Source: an uncultured Algibacter sp. (GTDB lineage Bacteria; Bacteroidota; Bacteroidia; Flavobacteriales; Flavobacteriaceae). From it: 61,790 nt of DNA. Positions 51,486 through 60,157 of the stretch are shown here, in pieces (positions within the stretch are counted from its first letter, which is position 1; every line of letters begins with the position of its first letter). Location: contig CANMZT010000018.1 in NCBI GenBank assembly GCA_947502405.1, forward strand, positions 1 to 61,790, given 5' to 3'. Position numbers and translations under genes: made by a program. The notes under the pieces are model-generated. The model saw only the letters and a program-made list of their open reading frames with translations, ran no database searches and was not told the DNA's origin.

Positions 51486-52628
51486 CTAAATACAATTCAA
51501 AATTTCTGCAGCTAGTTTTAGAGTATCGTCTTTCTTAGCAAAACAAAATCGTAACACCTTATTATCCAAGTTATTTTCATTAAAAACAGACAAAGGAATA
51601 GCTGCCAAACCAGATTCAATAGTTAATCTTTTTGCAAAATCCACATCATATTCTTGAGTAATCTCTGAATAGTCCAACACTTGAAAATAAGTCCCTTTTG
51701 ATGGTTGAAATTTAAATTTTGAATCTTTAATTAAACTTAGAAACAAATCTCTTTTTTCTTGGTAAAATTTAGATAAACCCAAATAATGTTTTGGTTCTTG
51801 CATATAATCTGCTATACCTTTTTGGGTGGGATGATGTACACAAAACACACTAAATTGATGTACTTGCATAAACAGTTTCATAAGTTCTTTTGGAGCACAA
51901 CAATAACCAACCCGCCAGCCCGTATTATGGAAGGTTTTACAAAAAGATGCTACAACAAAACTTCTGGATTTTAAATCTGGAAACAAACATGCACTTTGAT
52001 GTTTTTCTCCGTCATAAATCATGTGTTCGTAAACCTCATCACTTAAAACAATAATATTGGTGTTTTTAGTGATTCGTTCTAACTCTAACATATATTCTTT
52101 TGAAAACACTGTACCACTTGGATTATGAGGCGTATTGATAATAATCATTTTAGTACGATTATTAACCTTTCCTTTTACTAATTCCCAGTCTACATTAAAA
52201 CTAGGCGCTCCAAGTTGAATAGGAATTGCCTTCCCGCCGTTAAGGATGATTCCAGGTTCGTAACTATCGTATGCGGGTTTAAAAATAATAACCTCATCAC
52301 CCGGACTAATAAAGGTTGAAAGTATTGTTGAAATGGCCTGAGTTGCACCTGCAGTAATCGTAATTTCTGTTTCTGGATGGTACGTTGCATTATAAAGTGT
52401 ATGCATTTTTTTGGCAATAGCTTCTCGCAACTCTAAATTACCAGCCATGGGTGCGTATTGATTGTAACCCGAATTCATGGCATTACTAACTAAATTTATA
52501 AGTTCTTGGTCACTACCAAAATCTGGAAACCCTTGAGACAAATTTATGGCATTGTGCGCTTTGGCTAATTTGCTCATTACAGAAAAAATAGTTGTCCCTA
52601 CCTCGGGTAATTTTGAATCGTGTTGCAT
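51486..52628 (-). CDS. Methionine/glutamine-type PLP aminotransferase
   Basis: The 380-residue fold type I aminotransferase begins LPEVGTTIFSVMSKLAKAHNAINLSQGFPDF, the YbdL/KAT pattern (methionine aminotransferase; kynurenine/glutamine transaminase K). The PLP Lys is in VVASFCKTFHNTGWRVGY near residue 236. The IINTPHNPSGTVFS and LSDEVYEHMIYDG blocks bind cofactor. It would transaminate methionine-derived or glutamine keto acids. With the omega-amidase it fits the glutamine transaminase-omega-amidase pair that closes methionine salvage; the coupling here is inferred from co-orientation. Confidence 0.88.
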   Translation of the reverse strand: MQHDSKLPEVGTTIFSVMSKLAKAHNAINLSQGFPDFGSDQELINLVSNAMNSGYNQYAPMAGNLELREAIAKKMHTLYNATYHPETEITITAGATQAISTILSTFISPGDEVIIFKPAYDSYEPGIILNGGKAIPIQLGAPSFNVDWELVKGKVNNRTKMIIINTPHNPSGTVFSKEYMLELERITKNTNIIVLSDEVYEHMIYDGEKHQSACLFPDLKSRSFVVASFCKTFHNTGWRVGYCCAPKELMKLFMQVHQFSVFCVHHPTQKGIADYMQEPKHYLGLSKFYQEKRDLFLSLIKDSKFKFQPSKGTYFQVLDYSEITQEYDVDFAKRLTIESGLAAIPLSVFNENNLDNKVLRFCFAKKDDTLKLAAEILNCI

Positions 52629-52659
52629 AGTAGTAAATATAGCAACTTCTGGTAAAAGT

Positions 52660-53349
52660 TTAGATGCCTAACTTGGAAAGTAATTCTTGCTTATAGGTGC
52701 GCCCAATAGGGATTTTACTATCCTTAACATAAATAGTGTTCCCTGAAATCTTACTAACAAACAAGGTGTTTATAATAAAAGATTTATGTACTTGAATGAA
52801 TACATTTTCGGGTAGTTTCTCGTTCCATTTTTTTAGAGAATCAATGTAAGAAAGCTTTTTGTTTTCTGTTACTACTGTAATGTAATTACGTTCAGACTCT
52901 ATGTACAATATATTGTCTAATACGATTTTATGGAGTGTTTTGTCTACATTTAAAAAGATAACGTTTTCACTTTCGTTAGAAATGGGTTTAGATACTTCAA
53001 CTCTTTCTTTTACCTTATTAATGGCCCTTAAAAACCTATCAAACGAGAATGGTTTTACTAAATAATCTACAATAGTATCTAAATCAAAACTACTAACTGC
53101 GTACTCTGAATAAGCCGTAGTCATTATTATTGATGGTGGATTTTTTACAGTTTTTATAAAATCCAGACCAGACATATCTGGCAAATTAATATCAAGAAAA
53201 ACCAAATCGATAGATTCTTTGTTTAAAAACGAATTGGCCTCAATAGCAGCCTGAAATGTTTTAACTAACTCTAAATTTGGGATTTTAGAAATAAAACGTT
53301 CTAAAATCTTTTGAGCAGGTATTTCATCTTCAATTATTACACAAGTCAT
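52660..53349 (-). CDS. LytTR response regulator
   Basis: The 229-residue regulator has a receiver domain (CVIIEDEIPAQKILERFI; phospho-Asp in DLVFLDINLPDMSGLDF near residue 55; DYLVKPFSFDRFL near 105). A LytTR DNA-binding domain follows (VIFLNVDKTLHKIVLDNILYIESE; FIQVHKSFIINTLFVSKI; IPIGRTYKQELLSKL). It would bind promoter repeats as a dimer. Its start overlaps the kinase stop by 4 nt, so they form one operon. Confidence 0.92.
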   Translation of the reverse strand: MTCVIIEDEIPAQKILERFISKIPNLELVKTFQAAIEANSFLNKESIDLVFLDINLPDMSGLDFIKTVKNPPSIIMTTAYSEYAVSSFDLDTIVDYLVKPFSFDRFLRAINKVKERVEVSKPISNESENVIFLNVDKTLHKIVLDNILYIESERNYITVVTENKKLSYIDSLKKWNEKLPENVFIQVHKSFIINTLFVSKISGNTIYVKDSKIPIGRTYKQELLSKLGI

Positions 53350-54317
53350 TTTAAATGTAATTTAAGCGAGACAGTAAACGTTTCACCTTTATTAATATTC
53401 AACTCGTAATTATCTTTATAAATAAGTTCCAAACGCTTCTCAAGGTTCTGCAATCCTATTTTTAAATCGTTTGTAGTTACTTTTTCACTGTTATAATCAT
53501 TTTCGCAAGTAAAGTTTAAAACACCTTCATTAACCACAATATGAACTTTAATTTCACTATTCAGAATACTATGTTTAAAAGCATTTTCTATAATGGTTAT
53601 TAAAAGCAAAGGTGCTATTTGATATTGATGAGAATTAATGGTTTTTGTGTATGAAATTTGCTTAACCCCTTCGGTTCTTATTTTCTGAAATTTTATATAA
53701 TTATCAATAAAATGAATTTCTTTTTCAAGTGAAATGGTCTTCTCATTACTTTCATACAATACGTGCTTCAAATTATCAGAAAGCATCAAAATTAATTCTG
53801 GGGTGTCATGTGGTTTTTCAATAGAATAAGAATAAATTGTATTCAAATTATTGAATAATACATGCGGATTGATTTGCGATTTTAAAAACTTCAATTCCAT
53901 TTCTGCATGCTCTTTTTTTACAGCCTCAACTTCTTCTTGCTCATCTATAAAGCGATACAAAACCCATACAAACGAGAAGAAAATAAGCGGCACTAAAGTT
54001 TGCCATAAATAATCACTCAAACATTTAGGAATACTACAACCACATTGTGCAAAGGCATAACAATACAATTGTGTTGCAAAAAATGAAATACCAGCAAACA
54101 CAAACACATATAAAACATAGAGTTTTTTTCTAACAAAGAATGGAAGCAGAAAAAAGTGGTTTACATAAACAATGGCCACCAAAATCGATACATATTGCAG
54201 AAATGGATTTTCTTTCCAATAATAATCTGAAAACAAAAATAAAGACACAAACACAAACAACATCCAAAATAAAATATGGACGAGAACCTGTGATGTATTC
54301 TTATTTATAAAAGTCAT
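53346..54317 (-). CDS. LytS-type sensor histidine kinase
   Basis: The 323-residue kinase has four predicted membrane helices in the N-terminal 125 residues (VLVHILFWMLFVFVSLFLF; YVSILVAIVYVNHFFLLPF; LYVLYVFVFAGISFFATQLY; LVPLIFFSFVWVLYRF). The kinase is of the His_kinase (LytS) type: FLKSQINPHVLFNNLNTIYSYSI with the phospho-His near residue 173, then LLITIIENAFKHS and the end GLQNLEKRLELIY. The ligand is unknown. The cysteine triad CGCSIPKC between helices could be sensory; that is inference. Confidence 0.88.
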   Translation of the reverse strand: MTFINKNTSQVLVHILFWMLFVFVSLFLFSDYYWKENPFLQYVSILVAIVYVNHFFLLPFFVRKKLYVLYVFVFAGISFFATQLYCYAFAQCGCSIPKCLSDYLWQTLVPLIFFSFVWVLYRFIDEQEEVEAVKKEHAEMELKFLKSQINPHVLFNNLNTIYSYSIEKPHDTPELILMLSDNLKHVLYESNEKTISLEKEIHFIDNYIKFQKIRTEGVKQISYTKTINSHQYQIAPLLLITIIENAFKHSILNSEIKVHIVVNEGVLNFTCENDYNSEKVTTNDLKIGLQNLEKRLELIYKDNYELNINKGETFTVSLKLHLK

Positions 54318-54513
54318 TTTTTAAAAGTAATGAGAAAAGATAAAACCATCAAAGAATCTGTACGAATGTACGTTTTGTAGTTATGAACGTAGAATTTGCC
54401 GTTTGCAAACAATTGGCATACATAAGTATCGCTATTTAAGTTGAATGTACAAAGTATTAGAAAATCTTGTATTTGACATTTATGTTTGACAGTATCAATC
54501 AAAACATCAATTC

Positions 54514-55416
54514 ATGAAACGAGCATTTTTTACACTCTCCATTTTACTTAGCCTACAGTTATGTTTTTCCCAAACCTTAAATTATATCGAACTTGACAAA
54601 AAAGGCAATGAAATGCTTTTGGGAGAAATAAACAAAAATGGTTTAACTCGAAACTCATTTAACGCTTGGTTTTCAAAAAACTATGACGATTATTTAGTAA
54701 ACAAAGCGGTTACTAAACAGCTAAAAGACTCCTTAAAACATTGTGAAATTAAGGTGTTTTTAGGAACATGGTGTGGCGATAGCAAAAAGGAAGTCCCTAG
54801 GTTTTACAAGGTTTTAGAGACTGCTAAGTTTCCTGAAAATCAGCTACAAGTTATAGCTGTAAACAGAACTGAAGATGCTTATAAACAAAGTCCAAACCAT
54901 GAAGAAAAAGGTTTAAACATTCATCGTGTACCAACCTTTATTTTTTATAAAGATGGAAAAGAAGTGAATCGAATTGTAGAACATCCTAAAGAAACCTTTG
55001 AGCGTGATATGTTAAGTATTGTTAAGGATAATAAATACAGATCAAATTATGTAATTGCCAATTACATGGATCATTTGCTCAATACAAAATCATTAGACAG
55101 CCTTAGAATTGATGAATCTAATTTAGTAGCAAAGTTTGTTGAATTCACAAAAGGCAGTAGAGAACTAAACACCTATGGCTATTCCTTACTCCGCTCAAAT
55201 CGTATTGAAAAAGCTTTATATGTTTTTGATTTTAATGCAAAAATGTTTCCTTATAGACATAATGTATATGATAGTTTAGGCGAAGCCCATTTTAAAGCAG
55301 AAAACTATACTAAAGCCCTTAAAAACTATTATAAAGTATTAAGTTTAAAGCCAGATGATGAAAATGCTTTAGAAATGATTGAAAAAATTAAGTTAAAAAC
55401 TGATGCTGAGAAATAA
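54514..55416 (+). CDS. Thioredoxin-fold protein with TPR tail
   Basis: The 300-residue precursor has a signal peptide (AFFTLSILLSLQLCFSQ). Its thioredoxin-like domain has the active-site region VFLGTWCGDSKKEVPRFYKV near residue 90, with the pattern C-G-D-S, so the second cysteine of CxxC is serine. A GLNIHRVPTFIFYKDGKEV block with cis-Pro follows. Residues from about 220 form TPR-like helices (YSLLRSNRIEKALYVFDFNAK; YDSLGEAHFKAENYTKALKNYYKVL). Loss of the second Cys rules out ordinary oxidoreduction; it may bind substrates or form mixed disulfides. It is the first of three overlapping genes. Confidence 0.85.
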   Translation: MKRAFFTLSILLSLQLCFSQTLNYIELDKKGNEMLLGEINKNGLTRNSFNAWFSKNYDDYLVNKAVTKQLKDSLKHCEIKVFLGTWCGDSKKEVPRFYKVLETAKFPENQLQVIAVNRTEDAYKQSPNHEEKGLNIHRVPTFIFYKDGKEVNRIVEHPKETFERDMLSIVKDNKYRSNYVIANYMDHLLNTKSLDSLRIDESNLVAKFVEFTKGSRELNTYGYSLLRSNRIEKALYVFDFNAKMFPYRHNVYDSLGEAHFKAENYTKALKNYYKVLSLKPDDENALEMIEKIKLKTDAEK

Positions 55417-55906
55417 TTACTATACTTACTTGATAGTTACCCTTTTGGTTTTTGGATGTCAAAATTTAAAAAAGGTTCAGAAAGATTATGAGAATCAAAT
55501 TGGAGACACACCTTTTGACAAAACTAGAGACAATCCGAATTTTAAGTTCTGTGATTCTACCAAGGTACTACACAAACGGGCTTATATTAGATACTCTGGC
55601 GGCGAAAAAGCTTTAGAGGAGGAGCTAATAAAAAAGTATAATTTTCAACCTAACTATAGAACATTCAGCGGTTATTTTATTATCCATTTTGCTGTGAATT
55701 GCAATAATAAAACAGGACGCTTTAGAATGGAAATTTTGGACACCAACTTTAGGAAAACTAATTGTCCGGAAGGTTTAGAAAGTCAAATACTTTCTCTAGC
55801 AAAATCGTTAGAAAATTGGCATCATGCTTTTTACAGAGGTAAAGATTATGATGGTTACAGATTTATAAATATAAAAATGAAAAACGGGAAAATTGTAAAA
55901 TCATGA
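55403..55906 (+). CDS. Small lipoprotein, unknown function
   Basis: The 167-residue precursor has a lipobox (YLIVTLLVFGC, Cys near residue 19). The mature part reads NLKKVQKDYENQIGD and then CDSTKVLHKRAYIRYSGGEKALEEELI. It ends with strand-like RFINIKMKNGKIVKS, resembling TonB-C-type folds. No family is recognised with confidence. It overlaps the thioredoxin-fold gene by 14 nt and the TPR gene by 4 nt, so the three are translated together. Confidence 0.7.
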   Translation: MLRNNYYTYLIVTLLVFGCQNLKKVQKDYENQIGDTPFDKTRDNPNFKFCDSTKVLHKRAYIRYSGGEKALEEELIKKYNFQPNYRTFSGYFIIHFAVNCNNKTGRFRMEILDTNFRKTNCPEGLESQILSLAKSLENWHHAFYRGKDYDGYRFINIKMKNGKIVKS

Positions 55907-56724
55907 AAAGTATAATTTTTACTGTTATGTTAATAATCACAACGACAGCAAGTATAAGTCAAGTAAACTGTTATATATACCCTGAAGGAAGCCCAGAAAG
56001 ACAAGCTTGCGAACTATGCGATGAAGCCATAAAACATCCACAAGGAAGCAAAACATCTCAATTATTATTTGATAAGGCTATAGCTGTAGGACCAAAATTT
56101 GCATGGGCATATTACGAGAAATCTGTACCCTATTTTAAACGTGGTTTTTTGCTAGAAGGTTTAGAAATCTTAAACGAAGCAATACAATTAAAACCACTAG
56201 ATTACCTCTGTTACAGAGCTTATTGGTATTGGCAATATCGAAATTACAAACTTTGCATACAAGATTTAGAAACTTATTATAACATGCCTAAAGCGTTTAT
56301 CCAATTTACTCCCGGAGGTGAAAAAGATATGCGAATTATTTTAGGCTTAGCTTATGCAAGAACTGGCGATTACAAAAAAGGGATTAAAACCATAAAAGAT
56401 TGTTTAAAAACTTATGATTCTGAAGATGATTTTGGGTTTGCAGATTACCATTCATTAGGTATGCTGTACGTAAAAGATAAGCAATACGATAATGCAATTA
56501 ACGCACTAGAAAAACAATTGCTTATTAATAAAGATATTGCTGACACTTATTACTATTTAGGATTAGCACATTTGAAAAAAAACAATAAAACCAAAGCTTT
56601 AAACTATTTTCAAAAAGGCTTCAAAAAACTAAAAGATGAAGGACGCTATCGTAATACTAATGCAGGTTTTTATGTGTATCCTTCAGATTTTGAAGAAGTA
56701 TTAATCACCCTAAAATCAGATTAA
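55903..56724 (+). CDS. Secreted TPR protein
   Basis: The 273-residue precursor has a signal peptide (IIFTVMLIITTTASISQ) and then several tetratricopeptide repeats: LLFDKAIAVGPKFAWAYYEKSVPYFKRG, LEILNEAIQLKPLDYLCYRAYW, IILGLAYARTGDYKKGIKTIKDCL, and YYYLGLAHLKKNNKTKALNYFQKGF. A Cys-rich start (CYIYPEGSPERQACELCDEA) could form disulfides. It probably scaffolds protein contacts in the periplasm or at the outer membrane. It overlaps the lipoprotein gene by 4 nt and the convergent MutS-like gene by 4 nt. Confidence 0.83.
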   Translation: MKSIIFTVMLIITTTASISQVNCYIYPEGSPERQACELCDEAIKHPQGSKTSQLLFDKAIAVGPKFAWAYYEKSVPYFKRGFLLEGLEILNEAIQLKPLDYLCYRAYWYWQYRNYKLCIQDLETYYNMPKAFIQFTPGGEKDMRIILGLAYARTGDYKKGIKTIKDCLKTYDSEDDFGFADYHSLGMLYVKDKQYDNAINALEKQLLINKDIADTYYYLGLAHLKKNNKTKALNYFQKGFKKLKDEGRYRNTNAGFYVYPSDFEEVLITLKSD

Positions 56725-58493
56725 ACAATATCCATCTTTTTTAGCAAAAATGACGCATTCATATTTTTACAAACCCCTTCTTTAAGTTTATAATCAAAAT
56801 AAAGTTCATCGTTGATAATCTGTGCGTCGAAAAAGTAATTTTTTACATCATCTAATTCTTTTTCAATATCGCACAAGCTTAAATCGTGTGTAGCTATAAT
56901 ACCCGTTGCATTAGAAGCCACTAATTTTTCAACAAACTTTTTAGAACCTAAAGCTTTATCAGTACTATTTGTTCCTTTTAAAATTTCATCTAAAACAATA
57001 AAATAAGGTTCTTCCTGTATAGCGTCAACAATAAATTTGAGACGAGTTAATTCTGAAAAGAAATACGAACTATCATCAGTTAAAGAATCTGAAGTTCGCA
57101 TACTTGTAATTAACTTTACAGGTGAATACTCACTCGATTTAGCACAAACTGGCAATCCGATATTAGCCATTACTATATGCAAAGAAACGGTTCTTAAAAA
57201 CGTACTCTTTCCTGCCATATTTGCACCAGTAACTATAAAAAATTGTTCGTTATCAATAGTTAAATCACTATCAATACGTTTTTGTTTGTTTAATAATGGA
57301 TGCCCTAAGTTTTCTGCTTTAATAACAGATTCACCTTCTACAATATTTGGATAAACAAAATCTGGATGGTTATAAGCGTAGTTACCTAGCGAGTTATAGG
57401 CATCGAAAAAGGAAACCACATCAAACCAATCAGACACTTTATCTCGGTATTTAGCAATCCATTGTTTAATCTTGTAACTGTTTTTAATATCTGTTAGAAA
57501 ATAACCATTGCCAAAAATAGCTCCTATAATATTATTTCTATTATCTAAAGCATCCAAGGATCTTGAGAAGGTTTTAAAAATAATTGAAGCTTTTTTGTCT
57601 CCCGATTGAATTTGTTTTTGTTTTTCTTGTAGTAACTGAGAGGAAAAAGATTCGTTTTCAATTAAATCTAATAACAATGCATATTGCCGAAACGTATCTC
57701 GAACCTTATCGGTATTAGAGGAAAGGCTACTTATTTTTTTAACATATTTTCCTGTAATAGCAAAACCTACAAATATCCAATATCCAATTAAAGCTTGATT
57801 TGTAATTACACCTGTAACGGTAAGAATAAAAATAAGCACAGAACTCAGCCCAAAAACTAATGGCAACCACGACATGTATTTAGGCAAAAATGATTTATGG
57901 TTTTGTAACCAACTAATAATGCTTTTTGCTGGCGTTTCAATTTCAACTAAATTAGAGGTAGCAGAATAGTATTGTCGCCATTTGGGTTTTGTACTTAATT
58001 CTTTAATGGCTTCTTGACGTTCTTTAATAGCATTAACATTGTTAGCTTTTAAAGTATCAGCTAATTTTTTTGTGCCTTCAAAAACGGTTGTTCTATTAAT
58101 GAATTGAAAAAAAGAACCACGTCCAAATAAATCAATATCTAAACTATAGCAATGGTTTGGGTCTTGAAATTCTGAACCATCATTTCTACCGTGAAAATCA
58201 CCAGAAATAACTTTAATTTCCTCCTCATTAATATCTACCAAAGCCCTATTAAAATCACGTTTACGTTTTATATCAGTATATTTTGAAAGTAAATAAATAA
58301 ACACCACAACACCTAAAACAGCAATTGGAACTGCTATTTGCCAATGGTTAAAAAAGAAATAAACACCAAAACCTGTAACTGAGAATACCAACAAACGAAG
58401 CGTGCTTAAGCCTGTCATTTGTTTGTATAAACTTTTAACCTCAGCTTGATATGTCTTTAGGTGTTTTTTATAATATTTTAATGGGGTTTTCAT
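56721..58493 (-). CDS. MutS-family ATPase with membrane segments
   Basis: The 590-residue protein ends in a MutS-like ATPase: Walker A FIVTGANMAGKSTFLRTVSL near residue 428, PVKLITSMRTSDSLTDDSSYFFSELTRL near 462, and the Walker B EEPYFIVLDEILKGTNSTDKALG near 507. The N-terminal 250 residues carry hydrophobic helices (LLVFSVTGFGVYFFF; PIAVLGVVVFIYLL; and a pair near residues 215-250), not the MutS mismatch-recognition domain. Such membrane-linked MutS homologues are common in Bacteroidota but their role is unknown; classical mismatch repair is unlikely. It overlaps the TPR gene by 4 nt. Confidence 0.85.
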   Translation of the reverse strand: MKTPLKYYKKHLKTYQAEVKSLYKQMTGLSTLRLLVFSVTGFGVYFFFNHWQIAVPIAVLGVVVFIYLLSKYTDIKRKRDFNRALVDINEEEIKVISGDFHGRNDGSEFQDPNHCYSLDIDLFGRGSFFQFINRTTVFEGTKKLADTLKANNVNAIKERQEAIKELSTKPKWRQYYSATSNLVEIETPAKSIISWLQNHKSFLPKYMSWLPLVFGLSSVLIFILTVTGVITNQALIGYWIFVGFAITGKYVKKISSLSSNTDKVRDTFRQYALLLDLIENESFSSQLLQEKQKQIQSGDKKASIIFKTFSRSLDALDNRNNIIGAIFGNGYFLTDIKNSYKIKQWIAKYRDKVSDWFDVVSFFDAYNSLGNYAYNHPDFVYPNIVEGESVIKAENLGHPLLNKQKRIDSDLTIDNEQFFIVTGANMAGKSTFLRTVSLHIVMANIGLPVCAKSSEYSPVKLITSMRTSDSLTDDSSYFFSELTRLKFIVDAIQEEPYFIVLDEILKGTNSTDKALGSKKFVEKLVASNATGIIATHDLSLCDIEKELDDVKNYFFDAQIINDELYFDYKLKEGVCKNMNASFLLKKMDIV

Positions 58494-58519
58494 GATGCTT
58501 AAATCTGAGATAAAGAAAC

Positions 58520-58547
58520 AAAAAAAGCTCCGAAATTCTCAGAGCTT
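58520..58547 (-). terminator. Intrinsic terminator after the BI-1 gene
   Basis: AAAGCTC (58524-58530) pairs with GAGCTTT (58542-58548), with the inner GA/TC extending it. The A run to its left gives a T run on the minus strand after the stop of the BI-1 gene. Confidence 0.75.
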
Positions 58548-58571
58548 TCATAATAATATATTGTTTAAATT

Positions 58572-59288
58572 TTAATCCCTAGACATGAATATTCTTAATA
58601 TATACCAAAATAGTAACATTAAGGATGCAAACAATCCTAAAGCAGCAGGAATATACTCTTCCTCACTGTATTTATGTACTAAATTTGAAGTTTGATATAA
58701 TATGCTTCCGCCAGCTAATAAACACATCCCCACAAAGAACCATAACCCCATATTAAAGCCAAAAATGGTTCCCGCTATAATTAATCCCAATGCAATAAAA
58801 AAGCCAATAGTCAAACCTGTTTTTAAAAACGAAAAATCCTTTTTTGTTACAAATACAACCGCAGATAAACCTGCAAATAATGCTAAAGTTACTATAGCAG
58901 CCTGCTGCAATATCTCACTCCCTGCATCCATATAAAATGCAGCAATGTATATCATAGGAACAAAAATAAACGCTTCAGCTAAAATGTATATCCCATAAGC
59001 GATATACTGTTTATTTTTATCTGTAGTTCGTAAAGCCATACTTTCAGCATAATTTGTAATTAGCATAAAGCCTCCCAACATCACTAACCAAAGATATCCT
59101 TCAGTCATTGATAATGCAAAATTCACAATGGTTTCACTTTGCAATAAAAGATATTCAAAAAAAATAAATACTAAAACACCACCAGCAACATGGGTGTAAG
59201 TTTTTTTATAAAAAGCTACACGCTCTTCATTAGCTAGATGACTCACCAAGGTTCTAGCTGGTACTGGGTTCTCGAATTGATTATTCAT
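58572..59288 (-). CDS. Bax inhibitor-1/YccA family membrane protein
   Basis: The 238-residue protein has seven hydrophobic helices: THVAGGVLVFIFFEYLLL; LWLVMLGGFMLI; YIAYGIYILAEAFIFVPMIYIAA; IVTLALFAGLSAVVFV; FLKTGLTIGFFIALGLIIAGTIFG; WFFVGMCLLAGGSILYQTSNLV; and the last near residues 212-233. A BI-1 fold is diagnostic, with the SILYQTSNLVHKY segment. Bacterial BI-1 proteins conduct calcium in a pH-dependent way. It follows the zinc metallopeptidase gene by 18 nt and is probably co-transcribed. Confidence 0.88.
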   Translation of the reverse strand: MNNQFENPVPARTLVSHLANEERVAFYKKTYTHVAGGVLVFIFFEYLLLQSETIVNFALSMTEGYLWLVMLGGFMLITNYAESMALRTTDKNKQYIAYGIYILAEAFIFVPMIYIAAFYMDAGSEILQQAAIVTLALFAGLSAVVFVTKKDFSFLKTGLTIGFFIALGLIIAGTIFGFNMGLWFFVGMCLLAGGSILYQTSNLVHKYSEEEYIPAALGLFASLMLLFWYILRIFMSRD

Positions 59289-59306
59289 AATATCTAATCT
59301 TTAGTA

Positions 59307-59999
59307 TTAACTTCTTCTATTTAAAAATATACTCACAAAATACAATAGTGTAGCCAAAGAACCTATTGCAGCCACTAAATATGTTCTTGCTGCCCATTTT
59401 AAAGCATCCTTTGCACCAGCATGCTCTTCTCTTGTAACCATGTTCTTATTTTCTAACCACGCTAAAGCTCTATTACTTGCATCATATTCTACAGGGAGCG
59501 TTATAAAAGTAAAAAGTGTTGTTACGGCAAAAAGCGCAATCCCAAGTAAAAATATTCCATTTCCTAAGGCTGTACCAGCGGCAGACATTCCAAGGCCCAC
59601 CATAATAACTATATTTGATAATTTACTACTTATACCAACTGCAGGCACAATAGCTGAACGCATTTTTAACCAACTATAAGCCTGGGCATGTTGAACCGCA
59701 TGACCTACTTCGTGTGCCGCAACAGCTGCTGCTGCCGCATTGCGTAGTGCATAAACAGATTCACTTAGGTTTACTGTCTTATTTTGAGGGTTGTAATGAT
59801 CTGTTAAACTTCCACTCGTGGAGACAACAGACACATTAGTAATACCATGATCTGCTAACATTTTTTCAGCAATTTCTGCTCCACTCATTCCGTTTTGCAA
59901 AGTAATTTTGGAATAATGTTCAAACTTGCTTTTTAGCTTATTACTAACATAAGAACTAATTAAAAAAAGCAAACCTCCTAATATATAATATCCTATCAT
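59307..59999 (-). CDS. Neutral zinc metallopeptidase (YugP-like), membrane-bound
   Basis: The 230-residue protein has an N-terminal helix (YYILGGLLFLISSYVSNKL), a zinc-peptidase site AAAAVAAHEVGHAVQHAQAYSW near residue 90 (H-E-x-x-H), and hydrophobic helices after it (VGISSKLSNIVIMVGLGMS; FLLGIALFAVTTLFTFITL; ending YLVAAIGSLATLLYFVSIFL). The Asn-Leu-Ser-containing NKTVNLSESVYALRNAAAAAV belongs to the Zn_peptidase_2 family. Role unknown, perhaps membrane-protein turnover. It precedes BI-1. Confidence 0.9.
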   Translation of the reverse strand: MIGYYILGGLLFLISSYVSNKLKSKFEHYSKITLQNGMSGAEIAEKMLADHGITNVSVVSTSGSLTDHYNPQNKTVNLSESVYALRNAAAAAVAAHEVGHAVQHAQAYSWLKMRSAIVPAVGISSKLSNIVIMVGLGMSAAGTALGNGIFLLGIALFAVTTLFTFITLPVEYDASNRALAWLENKNMVTREEHAGAKDALKWAARTYLVAAIGSLATLLYFVSIFLNRRS

Positions 60000-60102
60000 A
60001 ATTTTTTGTAATTATCGTAAATTTAATAAATCATTGTCAAAAATAACGCCAATTTTACAAACTGCAGGTTTGTCAGACTCATTTCCTCCCTTTATTTAAT
60101 AC

Positions 60103-60136
60103 AAAAACACCTAACTCTTGATAAGAATTAGGCGTT
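60103..60136 (-). terminator. Intrinsic terminator after the alanine dehydrogenase gene
   Basis: On the minus strand AACGCCTAATTCTT (60136-60123) pairs with AAGAGTTAGGTGTT (60119-60106), using two G-U pairs, with an ATC loop, and the T run continues. It lies 22 nt after the stop. Confidence 0.75.
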
Positions 60137-60157
60137 AATACTAATTAAATTAAATTC

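Noticed and set aside
50963-51538. A 191-residue plus-strand frame rich in Phe and Ser
   Set aside because: It is the mirror of the lysine/glutamate-rich coiled-coil gene on the other strand; AAA/GAA codons read as TTT/TTC.
54314-54502. A 62-residue minus-strand frame before the LytS kinase
   Set aside because: No domain, signal or conserved pattern is visible. It occupies the divergent promoter region between the kinase and the thioredoxin-fold gene.
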